64,000 nt of DNA from Gentiana macrophylla (Eukaryota; Streptophyta; Magnoliopsida; Gentianales; Gentianaceae), in the NCBI GenBank assembly GCA_026214975.1, contig CM047806.1, forward strand, positions 6,485,822-6,549,821, given 5' to 3'. The position numbers and the translations under genes were made by a program. The notes beneath the pieces are model-generated. The model made no database searches and had not been told where the DNA came from. It saw only the letters and a program-made list of their open reading frames with translations. Positions 13,501 through 24,900 of this stretch are shown in pieces; position 1 is the stretch's first letter, and each line of letters starts with the position of its first letter.

Positions 13501-13950
13501 ATAAACTCTGGTTCACTGTTTCACACATATTTCATATTACTAATTCATTTCAAACCAAAGTTCACTTTTATGAGTTTTCAATTGTAGTTCACTATTATAG
13601 TTAACCATTTGAAGTTTACTATTATTAATTCACATGAGTTCTATTTTGCGAGTTCTGTTTTTGTAGTTCTTTTTTGCGAGTTCAGTTTTTGTAGTTCACT
13701 GTTAATTTAATTCACTTTTGTCGTAGTTCACTATTTTAGTTCATCTCAACAATGATCTCAACTATATTCTTCCCGATTGCAAGGTTGTGACTTAGCTTTA
13801 GCAAAACACTGTTTTTCATTGAGTTCAAAACACACTAATTCACTGTTTTACAATCTGGTTCACTGTTTCACTTCAAATAAAAATACTATGGTTCACTGTT
13901 TTTTATTGAGTTCAAAACATTTTCTCTTCTTAGTTCACTTCTTCAATCCC
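10560..13950. repeat. 3.4-kb degenerate tandem array built on GTTCACT words
   Basis: Short words such as AGTTCACTATTTGTAGTTCA and GGAAGTTTACTATTGTTAG recur through the whole stretch in one orientation. A longer composite unit beginning TTTCACACCTACTTCACATT restarts near 10,570, 11,325, 11,925, 12,288, 12,716, 13,012 and 13,525, with irregular spacing of about 300-760 bp. Open frames inside are a by-product of the words and do not look coding. The array fills the middle of the MULE-like element. Confidence 0.85.
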
Positions 13951-14480
13951 TGATTTATCAGCATAAAAAGCTAACCACCAAGGAGGATCCTAAGGAAGGG
14001 GTACTTGAAATCTACGTGGAGCTGCATAAATGACTAAACAAGCAACAACTTCACTCTTCAATCTCATGCATATGTTGTCCATAAGCTGTCATTTGCAAGA
14101 TTCCAGGCTTCTTGCGTCACCTTAGCAGGTGTCTCTAAGGTTGCAAGATAATTTGAAATAAATTTATGAGGATGTTCCACATGACAAATGTAAACCCATT
14201 TCTTTCAAAAGATGCCGTTCATTTCTAATAAGGTCGGCCTTCAAATCCGCGTATTTCTTAGATGCTTACATCCAATGCTCCAAGGGCAACTTCTCCCTCC
14301 TGCATTCCATTCGATGAAACACAATCATCACTTGCCTTGCCTTTCCTGGGCTTTCTTCAAGCAAGCAAGACCACAATTGAATGCCTGATAATATCAAAAC
14401 AATTTCAATTTTTTGCAGTAATCTTCTAGTTCAAATTTTAGATAAGGTCATGATAAGAAAGCAACAGTAGCCATGTTTCT
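13940..14480 (-). pseudogene. cyclin-L (CYCL1) pseudogene fragment
   Basis: On the - strand, broken frames spell plant cyclin-L cyclin-box sequence in order: EESPGKARQVMIVFHRMECR (from about 14,358), then KKYADLKADLIRNERHLLKE, then HVEHPHKFISNYLATLETP, then QEAWNLANDS, then RRFQVPLP, PPWW and YADKSGIEEV (to about 13,943). At least two frameshifts and several stops separate these pieces, so no protein can be made. Similarity to the preceding exon (DYCKK and neighbours, about 14,410-14,480) is weaker and less certain. In the family, cyclin L pairs with a CDK11/CDKG kinase in pre-mRNA splicing control. Its place inside the 9,015-15,619 element suggests transposon capture. Confidence 0.8.
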
Positions 14481-15628
14481 GAATATACATCAAACGCGAA
14501 AAACAGAGCACTTCTAAAGCAGGCTTAACATTAGCAAGTTTTCAGATTTATTTTGGTATTGGTCAAATGGACACAACTTTTACCACTACACCATAATTTC
14601 CCTTCAAATTGGGCAATGGAATGAAAGCACAAATAACTAAAAGAGAAGTCATTCTTCGATTTAACGCAGAATACATCAAAATTGTGATAGGAGTGCATTA
14701 TTCAATTCTTCAACAAATGCACCACCAAATAAATATTTCGAATCAGAATACTATGAATTGGTATTGTAAATACAAACAAATATACTTGTAAACTTCGCAT
14801 AGAAACAGGTGCAATTTTGCAAATGGTTAAACATGAATCTATAATATATGTTCTTATAATGGACATGTGTTGGCGACTTCAACATTATCAAATGAATATA
14901 AACAACAAATATAGATGAGTATAATATTGTATACTCAAGCAAGTTCATCGAAGTGGTAAAACTTGAGTACTGATGATGAAATCCCCTACGCCATTAGATC
15001 TTGGAAACAAAAGTACTAAAACCGAAAGGGAAAAATAAACAAGTACCTCCAGCTGGGAAGAGAAGCATCGTCGGATCGGATCATGTCGCCATCCTCAATT
15101 AGCATGAAACACTTTCATAGATCAGAAATGGACGAAGACGTCAAGCTTGTAATAGATGATGAAGTGTAAGTAAAGGTAGAACAGAGCACAATGGAAGTGT
15201 CCGGACTGGAAAATAGACGGAGGAGGCTGAAAATTGGGGTCGAAAGGTCAGCACCTTTTTACATCGACCAATCTCTTCACCATTTTTTATTTACCCATTC
15301 ACCACCACGAGCATTTATTTCGAGTGGAGACACAACAGGGCTCTCTCATACAACCATGATTAGATTATCGATTTGGCGGGTGGACGGAAGCGGAGGAGGA
15401 GCTGACGGCTGAGAGTGGGGAGAGGTAGAAGGGGGATTCAGCGCACAAGAATTTAGGTTTAGGAAAAAGAAACTGATTATATTGAATAATTTGGGAAAAT
15501 AAAATAGTAAGGGTATTTTAGGTATTAAATGATGTCATTGTCCTTAATGACTTATCAAATGTTAAGCTGGACTCATAGCTTAATGAAATTGTGTAAATGT
15601 CCTTATTGACAATAAACTATAAAAAAAT

Positions 15629-16426
15629 CTCTGTTGAATTATGGGTTGGTGGACAGAAACCAAATAAAATGGCATCCACGAATCTGTTTATTTGGTTTCC
15701 TTTTTTTTTTTTTTTTTTTCTTAAAATTTATTTTATTAAAATGTTAGGTTTTTTGAATCTTTACTGCAATGACAAACAGAGAAACATAGAAAGTAATGAT
15801 TGAAAGGAGATAATTTAGAAAGTAAATCCCTGATTTGATTTTGTTAAATGAGAGGTCCACAATGTGTAATTACACATAATAAGTACTACATGTATGCTTG
15901 CAAATAATTTGTAAAATAGGCGTAAAATTTAAGTGTAATTTCTGGATTCAAGTCCCCATTTGAATGATTCTTCAAATTATCTCATCCCTCGGGTATAATA
16001 AAAATCTTCTTCAATTTATCCCGCCCCCACCCGCCCCCATTTATTTTATTTTATTTTATTATCATTAAATGAAGAAGATGGTAAGTAAATAGAGAGCTTG
16101 ATGTGGTAAGTAGTTTTCCTCCCCAAAAAAATAAAAATAAAAAATTGCTTGGTGGTAAGTAGCAGTTGCATCACCTAGCTAGATGACATTTCAAGGCTAA
16201 CTTCGTCAGTAGAGTCATAACATTTCACATAGATGAATTTTGTGAATAAGTTATTAGGATGATGAAAATTTTCATCTTACCAAATAATTTTTCTTCATTA
16301 TTATTATGATACATCCTTAGTGTACATTCGAGCTTTTTAAAATTAATTATAGACCATATAATCGAATCTAAAAAAATCAAATTGTCATGTGAGTATCTGA
16401 GTATTGATGTGATGCCATTATATGTC
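15629..16426. other. spacer without a gene
   Basis: AT-rich sequence with a poly-T run (about 15,701-15,719), a C-rich patch at 16,020-16,040 and a short TTTTATTTTA repeat. No coding sequence or RNA gene was seen. Confidence 0.5.
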
Positions 16427-16435
16427 AATTTGTTG

Positions 16436-16582
16436 GGGAAGTTATTGTGTGGTGAGAGAATTTGAGATGAAGTAAAACGATCATAACCAGCGCGGTTTAA
16501 ATATGAGAATAAAAGCCGTGTGGCTCAGATGCCAGTATGCATGGTTATCATATTGTGTGGAGACACCACACAATAACTTCCC
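16436..16582. mobile_element. 147-bp MITE, Mutator type
   Basis: The terminal inverted repeat GGGAAGTTATTGTGTGGTG is perfect over 19 bp at both ends. It is flanked by the exact 9-bp direct repeat AATTTGTTG at 16427-16435 and 16583-16591. Short length, TIRs beginning GGG and a 9-bp duplication fit a MULE-derived MITE. The interior is non-coding. Confidence 0.88.
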
Positions 16583-16623
16583 AATTTGTTGAGGTATATT
16601 GAAAGGAAAATGATAAAGACACC

Positions 16624-17267
16624 TAAGGGTTTGTTTGGATTGAATGAAAATGGAGGAGAAGAAAAGAAAGAGTTTGGGCTGATTTTAATTGAGGTGTTTG
16701 GTATGTCAATATGAGAAGAAAAAGAAAGACGAAGGAGGGAGACCAAAGGAAATGATCTAATAGAAAGTAGACTCTCTGCTTTCCGTCCATTTTCAGCAAG
16801 ATTTGGAAGGAAATGATATTTTTTAAATATTTTTTATAATTACCTCTTCAATTTTATTTTTTTATATAATTACTTAAATAACCTTAAAATTAATACTAAT
16901 AACTCACTAACCTAATGTCTAAAATTGGACGTGAGGTATGAAAGGAGATCATATTTAATTTTAAAGCAGTGGATACGTTGTATCTGTTTAAGTCATAATT
17001 ACCTTTTATTCTCTTAGTTGAATTGAGTTCATAATCACAGAAATAGTATACACAAAAACTCATAATTAGTTGAATTGAGTTCATAATTACCTTTTATTCT
17101 CCATTGACATTCTAAACACACTTTTAAACCTTCATTTCATTTTAAATACAGTTTATCCAAACACTCAAAATAAATTTTGCAATCTCTCCTTCCATCTCCT
17201 TTCTTATAAAATCATACTATCTTTCCTTTTCCTTTCTATTTATTTCCTTCAATCCAAACGGATCCTA
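16624..17267. mobile_element. terminal-inverted-repeat element of about 640 bp
   Basis: The left end (TAAGGGTTTGTTTGGATTGA) and the right end read in reverse (TAGGATCCGTTTGGATTGAA) are imperfect inverted repeats, followed by purine-rich GGAGAAGAAAAG-type sequence on both sides. I found no clear target duplication. The interior includes the left arm of the 120-bp inverted repeat with rbcL-derived sequence, so it is composite. Confidence 0.5.
16931..17050 (+). repeat. left arm of 120-bp inverted repeat with rbcL 3' end
   Basis: This 120-bp segment is the reverse complement of 17370-17489 with one mismatch seen. It begins GTGAGGTATG and reads, on the + strand, through the last codons of rbcL (KEI, AVDTL) and past the end of the gene. 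Confidence 0.9.
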
Positions 17268-17369
17268 AATACTCCACACATCCCCGAAAAAGTTTAATAT
17301 GTGGTCCAATTTTTTTGTTTTTGTTTTTTTCTATTTTTTTTCATTAATGTGCGGTCCCAAACTTTTGTA

Positions 17370-17822
<453 letters not shown>

Positions 17823-18635
17823 ATAATGGCCTATTGGTCAGATGGAGAAGAAAGCACATGATTATCTTTTTGAAATTTCCAAACGAACAATTTCAACGAA
17901 ATCTTTCAATTTCTTATTTTCTTATGTTCATTTCTATGTATTCCCTATCCATGTAAAGTACACTGAATACACAGAAATGTCTATAATAGAGTTTTGTCTC
18001 GTTCATATCAACAGCTACACTATACAATATTGAAATGCTCGACTGTTGTATATGATTATGAACTCAATACAATAAGTCCTCATTCCCTTTAATGCAAAGC
18101 TATAAATAATCATTTACATTACAAGAATCCCACTTCCCTTAAAGACTTCCACAGCTTTTATGAACAATATCTACTATTCAATCTTTGAAATCCAACAATG
18201 TATATTAACGGCAATGAAGAAGATACCCCAAAAAGGTCGCACCTTTTCAAGAACCAACAAAAAAAAAAAAAAAAGGATTTTCATTTTTTGATGATCGACG
18301 GCTACAGCCTACAAGCAACTAATGTTGTTATGGATTAATAACGTGGGGGTAGAAAGGCGTTGGAAAGATGAGAACTTTGAAACAAGAAACGTGTAACGGC
18401 ATTGTTAGAGCAACGATTTAAGGAGAAAAATTAAGCTCTGTGTGTGAAGAGAAGATATGGACAGTCAAAATGCTGACGCAGAGACATTCAGGAGGATGCC
18501 ACGTGGATGCATGTGGTTGGTTTGCACACCTGGGAGCTTCCCTCTGCAAACAACTCGTGTCAGTGTATGTATTTTTGGTGTGACGGATGGTTACATTCGG
18601 TGCGACCCGGGCTCACCTAGTTACTCACTTTCCTT
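17823..18635. other. upstream region of the second CHR4-like gene
   Basis: AT-rich sequence with an A-run near 18,257. No confident coding exon is seen. A frame at 18,457-18,792 starts with an ATG but runs across the TATA box and leader, and I do not support it as a gene. Confidence 0.5.
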
Positions 18636-18649
18636 GTATATATATAGAG
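18636..18649 (+). promoter_or_regulatory. TATA box and leader of the second CHR4-like gene
   Basis: GTATATATATAGAG lies about 30 bp before a plausible start of transcription near 18,670. A non-coding leader exon would run to about 18,837, where GTGAGT gives a donor, with the acceptor TTTTTACAG ending at 18,959. Confidence 0.5.
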
Positions 18650-18995
18650 ACACATGTATCTATTCATTACACAAGGATATCTTCATACCTTTGCTTAGTT
18701 CTCTGTATTTTCTCATACATATATACCCTTTACCCCTTTTGCCTCTTGTGTTTTGTGTGTGCTTTTTTCACTCATTTCCAGTTGATTGGTAGTCAAAAGA
18801 GTGGATTTTTAATAGAATTTTGGCTTTTGGGTGATTGGTGAGTTGAAGTTCCTATCAGGGCTTTTTTTTTCCTTTTATTTTTGTTGATGGTGATGTGATT
18901 GAATTTATGCTGTGTTTTTTCTGTCTTCTTGTATTTGAGTATCCAATGTTTTTTTACAGGAGAAAAAGGCAAGGATTTTTGGACCAAAATTAAAG

Positions 18996-21900
18996 ATGGA
19001 GAGTGGCACCTCTACTCCTGCAAATGAATCATCTGTGAATGCAGTGGAAAATGTGGAGATACCTGCTTGTTCAATAGGAGATGATGGGGTAAGCACCTAC
19101 TTGTTTAACTTTCTACTTTTTATATATCAGTTGAACCGATTAGTTGATTAACGATTGTAGATGATAGTTGTATAAAAGTTGTGTCTATAGAGTGAATTGG
19201 GATCACTCTCTTGTGGAAACAATGTTGTGATGCCTCAAGTGACCTTATTTCAGAGTTAAAACACAAATGTCTTAATGTGTATCTCTGTTAATTTTAAGAA
19301 ACACGTAACGAGTGTAGATGATAGTTGTGTAAAAAGTTGTGTCTTCAGCGTGAATTGGGACCCCCTCTTGTGAAAATGGTGTTGTAATTCCTCCCTATCT
19401 CAACGTTAAAACACTTGAATAGTTGTATGTATGCTGTGTCTTTAGTGTGAATTGGGAACCTCTCTTGTGAAAATAGTGATGTGATCGTTTGAGTGATCTT
19501 ACTTTAACGTTTAAACACGAGTGTCTTAATGTGTATCCCAATTTATTCTAAAACATACGTGACAACTGCAGATGTTAGTTGTATAAAAGTTGTGCCTTTA
19601 AGGTGGAAATGGGATTCCGTGTTGTGAAAATTGTGTAGTAATCCCTCCAGGGACCCTATCTCAACATTAAAACACTAGATAAGATGTTTAAAAGTTGTGT
19701 CTTTAGAATGAATTGGGATCCCCTCTTGTGAAAATAGTGTTGTGATCCCTATCTCAACGTTAAAACACGAGTGTCTTAACGTGTATCTTTGTTAATTCTA
19801 TAACACACGTTAATACACTTGTGTTTGAACGTTGAAATCATGGTCACTGAATGGATCATTGAACCTGTGAATTGAGCAAGGCTTATTTTGGGACCTTTTT
19901 TTTTTATCTGATAACAAGATGCCTGCCATTTTTTTTCCTTTCCCTTTTTCTGTTTAGATTACTAAAGTAACGTTCAACCATTACCAAATGGCTTGTAACT
20001 CTTATTGTGCTATTTGCTCCGATCCTCAGCATTTCTACTCGTGTATGGTATGTGGTTTCGGTGGAGACCTACTATGCTGTGATAAATGTCCACACACCTA
20101 TCACCTAGGGTGCCTAGATCCACCTCTTAAGGTATGTTGATTTCATTAGTCTTTTAATTTTCACCTTAAACTTTGTTAACTTAGCTGCTCTTTTTTCTTA
20201 ACTAACATTTCCCTCATAAATGCTTACCTCAAGGATGTTCCTACCGGAGAATGGTTATGTCCTATATGCCGTCTAAACAGTCCGTCAGATAAAAGCTCAA
20301 GCATTTCAAAAAGAAAGAATATCGACGAAAAGTCTAAGAAACATCGCCATTTGCCAAAAAAAGTTGTTGGAGAGGGCTGTTCATTACATGTTAAAGATGA
20401 AGGAGAAAGCTCTTTGGAAGAAATGGTATACATTCTAACACTTTGTTTTCAGATTAGCATTTTCTTTCTTTATTTGAACATTTTTTATGCTGAAGGTAAT
20501 ATGCTGAATTTTGTCTTCCGATTAGAGGCCAGAAATAGTAAGTAGATGACGTGACTTGATACCGAGGATCAGATGCATTATATGGACACTTTTTAAAGCA
20601 CAGGGATTATAAATAGTTTAAACATCGCACTAAGGAGAGATTAAGGACGCAATATATCTTGTACATTGTTGGAAAGATAGATGATGTAGATTAGTTATCA
20701 AAGTCATGTTGGATATTACTTTAATGGCCTTTTGATACTAGAGATATGCATTACATAGCTCTTGCCAAAGAGGGAAATGGAGTTTGCATATATGTAGTTT
20801 TCTTCATTGCATTAAAGATAACTACCTTACATTCATTAATAGAGGTGAATCATTACCGTTGCAGAAAAAATATAACTTTGTTTAATTTGCTTATCTGGAG
20901 CTCTCTTTTCATTTCTACTAGTAGTTATACCTTTTGTAAAATTGTGATGAAAGCTTCATATTCTTCATCATCGAATTCTTTTCTTGTTGAATCGGTTTAA
21001 CGTTTTCTTAACCATATGTGGCTGATATGCAGGTTGATAAGATTTTGGGTTGTCGTGTACATGGGGACACCGGAACGTTTTCAGACAGTATTCAAAAGGT
21101 GGATGTTACAGACAACCCTATAGAAAACACAGGAGGGACAGGAGAAAAGATAATCATATACAAAAGGTCAGGTAAGAAAAAGTGTAAAGAACCAACTGGA
21201 ATGGATGTGCAAAAGGGGAGTCCTAAATCTTCTATTGACTTGACGTGTCGTAGCATGGACGTTCCCTCCAACGATATCAAAGAATCCTCTCACAAAGTAG
21301 AGGGTTCAATGGAAGTAGAAACTGCTGGTGCCTCAAGTTCTATCACAGAAAAATGCATAAAGGTTCCAAATTTATCTGAATCGGCCCCATCAGACCAAGC
21401 AACGGTCTCTTACGAGTTTCTTGTGAAATGGGTAGGAAAGTCCCACATCCATAATACTTGGGTCCCTGAATCTAAGCTGAAATATTTGGCAAAAAGAAAG
21501 TTGCATAACTACAAGGTAAGGTATGGTCTGGCCAAAATAAATCTTTGTGAGGAGCGGTGGAAAAACCCGCAGCGGTTTATCGCTGTTCGGCCTTCTGGTG
21601 ACGGTTCAGATGTTGTCTTAGTTAAATGGGAGGGTCTTCCTTATGATGAATGCTCATGGGAGAAGATAGATGATCCAGTAATTACCAAATTTACCCATTT
21701 GTTGGATTTGTATAATAAATATGAACTCCAAGTACTTGAGAAAGACAATGCCAAGAGCGCAGATATCCGGCGGTTAAACCTTAAAAAGGAGAAGATAGTT
21801 GTTCTGTCTGAACAACCTAAGGAGCTTCAAGGAGGTCAATTATTTCCCCATCAGTTAGAAGCATTAAATTGGTTGCGTAAATGTTGGCAGAAATCTAAGA

Positions 21901-24900
21901 ACGTTATACTTGCAGACGAGATGGGGCTAGGGAAAACAGTGTCGGCATGTGCTTTCATTTCGTCTTTATACAACGAGTTTAAGGCTACATTGCCTTGTCT
22001 AGTCTTGGTTCCTCTTTGCACAATGGGGAACTGGATGAACGAGTTTTCAGGCTGGGCTCCAGGGCTTAACGTTGTTGAGTATCATGGCTCAACTAAAGCA
22101 AGAAGCTTGATCCGTGAATACGAATGGAAAGGGACTACTAGGAAAACATCTTCCTACAAATTCAATGTCCTTTTAACAACATATGAAATGGTTCTTGCTG
22201 ACTCAGCTTGTCTTCGTAAAATTCCATGGGAAGGTCTTGTGGTTGATGAAGGCCATAGGCTCAAAAACTCTGAGAGCAAGTTGTTTACCATACTGAATAA
22301 CTTCTCTTTCCAGCATCGTATTGATGACCGGTACTCCCTACAGAACAATATTGGGAGATGTTTAATCTCTTGCATTTCTTGCAACCGGATTTATTTCCAT
22401 CACAATCTTCATTTGAAGAAAAGTTTAATGATCTTACAAGTGCCGAAAAAGTCGAAGAATTAAAGAAGCTTGTTTTTCCACATATGCCGCGTAGGCTAAA
22501 GAAAGACGCTGATGCAGAATATTCCACTGAAAACCGAAAGAATGGTTCCTGTTGAGTTGTCTTCAGTTCAATCTGAAATTTATCGTGCAATGCTCACTAA
22601 GAACTACAAGATTTTACGTAGCATGGGAAAAGGCGTGGAAAAACAATTGCAGCTGAATATCATCATGCAGTTGAGAAAGGTCTGTAATCACCCTTATCTG
22701 ATTTCGGGAACCGAGCCTGATTCTGGATCAATCGAATTCCTTCATGAAACGAGAATAAAGGCTTCAGCAAAGCTAAGTTTATTGCATTTGATGCTTAAAG
22801 CCCTAAAAAAAGAAGGGCATAGGGTCCTTATATTCTCACAAATGACCAAGTTACTTGATATTTTAGAGGATTATCTAGCCATTGAATTCGGACATGGGAC
22901 CTACGAAAGGGTCGATGGATCGGTATCAGTATCTGATCGTCAAGCAGCGATTAACCGGTTCAATCAAGACAAAAGCCGGTTTGTATTCCTCTTGTCAACT
23001 CGTGCTTGTGGCCTCGGGATCAATCTAGCCACTGCTGATACGGTTATTATATACGATTCTGACTTCAACCCACATGCAGATATACAAGCAATGAATAGGG
23101 CACACAGGATAGGTCAGACAAACAAACTTATTGTCTATAGGCTTTTCGTTCGTGCTAGTGTTGAGGAGCGTATCTTGCAACTTGCTCAGAAGAAATTAAT
23201 GCTCGATCGGCTTTTCATCAGCAAGTCCGGTTCCCAGAAAGAACTTGAGGACATTCTAAAATGGGGAACAGATGAACTATTCAAAGACATTTCAAGAAAA
23301 GCTGTTGATGAAGAAGATGGGTATCATACCGAACATAAAAGAAAGAGAGTCGGAAGCCTTGGAGATGTTTATGAAGATAAATGTGCTGAGGAAACAAATA
23401 AGAATGTTTGGACTGAGATCGACATAAAAAAGTTGCTTGACCGATCAAATAACGTCTCATCTTCGTTTGATAATGCTGAACTGGAATCCGAGAACGACAT
23501 GCTCGGGAGCATTAAGGTATAATCTTTTATGTTCCTTTTATCAGATTCTATTTTTCTGGTATAGACCTAAACGCTATTTTGATTCTGTACTCTACAATAC
23601 AAATCTGAATAAAGAATCTTGAAGTTAATGCTCTTGATTTGAGCTTATTTTTGGACTTTCGGTTTATGATGTCTCAGTCTGTGGAATGGAATGACGATTC
23701 ATCTGATGAACAAGCTGGAGCAGTATCAACCGCCATTGCTATGGACATGACCTGTACACAAAACGACACGATGACAGAAGATCGTGCAATAGGTAGCAAT
23801 GAAGAAAATGTATGGGATAAGCTTCTTCAAAAGAGGTAATGAGCTCTCCTATCCTACGTGTAACAATATCACACATTTTTTTGCAGTTTGATTTACTATT
23901 TCATGACCTTTTGTTCCTTTTTAAGTTGATGTTGTTTAATCTTCTTAAACTGAACATTTTGTTTAAATGCAAGATGGCAAAACTATAAAGATGAGGAGGA
24001 AGAATCTCTTGGACGTGGAAAACGGCAAAGGAAAACTGTTTACTACAAGGAAGTGCATGTGCTAGATGCTGCTGGAACATTGAAGGAGGTAAATATCAAA
24101 CATAAAGGGACTAAATTGTACATACTGAAACTTAAGGGACTAAATTGTACATACTGAAACACAATAAATCAAGAAATGAAATAGTAAGGCAGACAAAATC
24201 AAGTCTTTTGAATATCAGATGGACTATTTGTCAAGTGAAATATATCTGTCAATATGCTATACCATACTATCAAGTGTGCTAAACACTAACATTTGTTGTA
24301 TAGAGAGTTTGTTGTATTTTGTTCCATCATAACGATTCTACATGTGACCTAACAGGACATTGTGTTAGACGAGTCAGAACCTGAACCCAAAGAAGAAGAA
24401 GAACCTGTCAAACAATATTCTAAAGCTGGAAGAGCTTTTAAAGCAAAATAGTGAGTTTGTCGTTAAAACTGTTTCTTCTTCTTTTCAATGGATTGTGGTG
24501 CTCTTCTTGCTGTAATTAGCCTTTGTGACGGTGTTTTGCATGTATTCATTTGACAGTTCAAATCTTCGAGAAAGACAAAAGAAGAGATTAGCTATGAGGA
24601 AGTCTGAAGAATGTGGAAAAGTGACAGCTGTACAACCTGGGAGTGCCAAGGTACGGTCTACTCTGTTTCTTTTATCAGATTATCTGTTTTACAAACTCAA
24701 ACACCGTTTTTATTTATTTTAAAGAATCTTTATTCAGAGTGAAATGTATCAGAATCTATACAATGCATCATTTGAATAGAGAAATCTGTATTTTTGTGCG
24801 GTACATGTATGAAAAAGTAATTGAACTAGAAGGGGCAGGAAACGAAATAATAAGGCAGACAAAATCAAGCCTTTTGAATACAAGGATGACTATTTGTGAA

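Larger units (their letters stand above)
9015..15619. mobile_element. 6.6-kb Mutator-like (Pack-MULE-like) element, non-autonomous
   Basis: Both ends carry related sequence in inverted orientation: AAGGACA 22 bp in from each end, then ACAATTTCA, then a second AGTCATTAAGGACA or AGTCAATAAGGACA word, then a TACCC word about 100 bp in. Immediately outside, TAAAAAAAT occurs at 9006-9014 and again at 15620-15628, which fits a 9-bp target-site duplication, although it is low in complexity. The inside holds a GC-richer gene-like segment at each end (9,150-9,560 and 15,050-15,420), a 3.4-kb array of degenerate repeats, and a broken cyclin-L fragment. No transposase coding sequence is visible. Captured gene pieces, degenerate long TIRs and a 9-bp TSD point to a Pack-MULE. 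The exact ends are inferred. Confidence 0.62.

Noticed and set aside
10982..13587. Several short open frames in the repeat array
   Set aside because: The peptides only reflect the repeated GTTCACT words and show no conserved pattern or codon bias.
10560..13950. Possible CRISPR-like or telomere-like array
   Set aside because: Unit length and spacing are irregular, spacers are themselves repeats, the word is not a telomere motif, and the context is a plant nuclear genome.
18457..18792. 111-codon frame starting MDSQNADAETF
   Set aside because: It runs through the TATA box and presumed leader of the short CHR4-like gene and becomes hydrophobic low-complexity sequence; no support as a gene.
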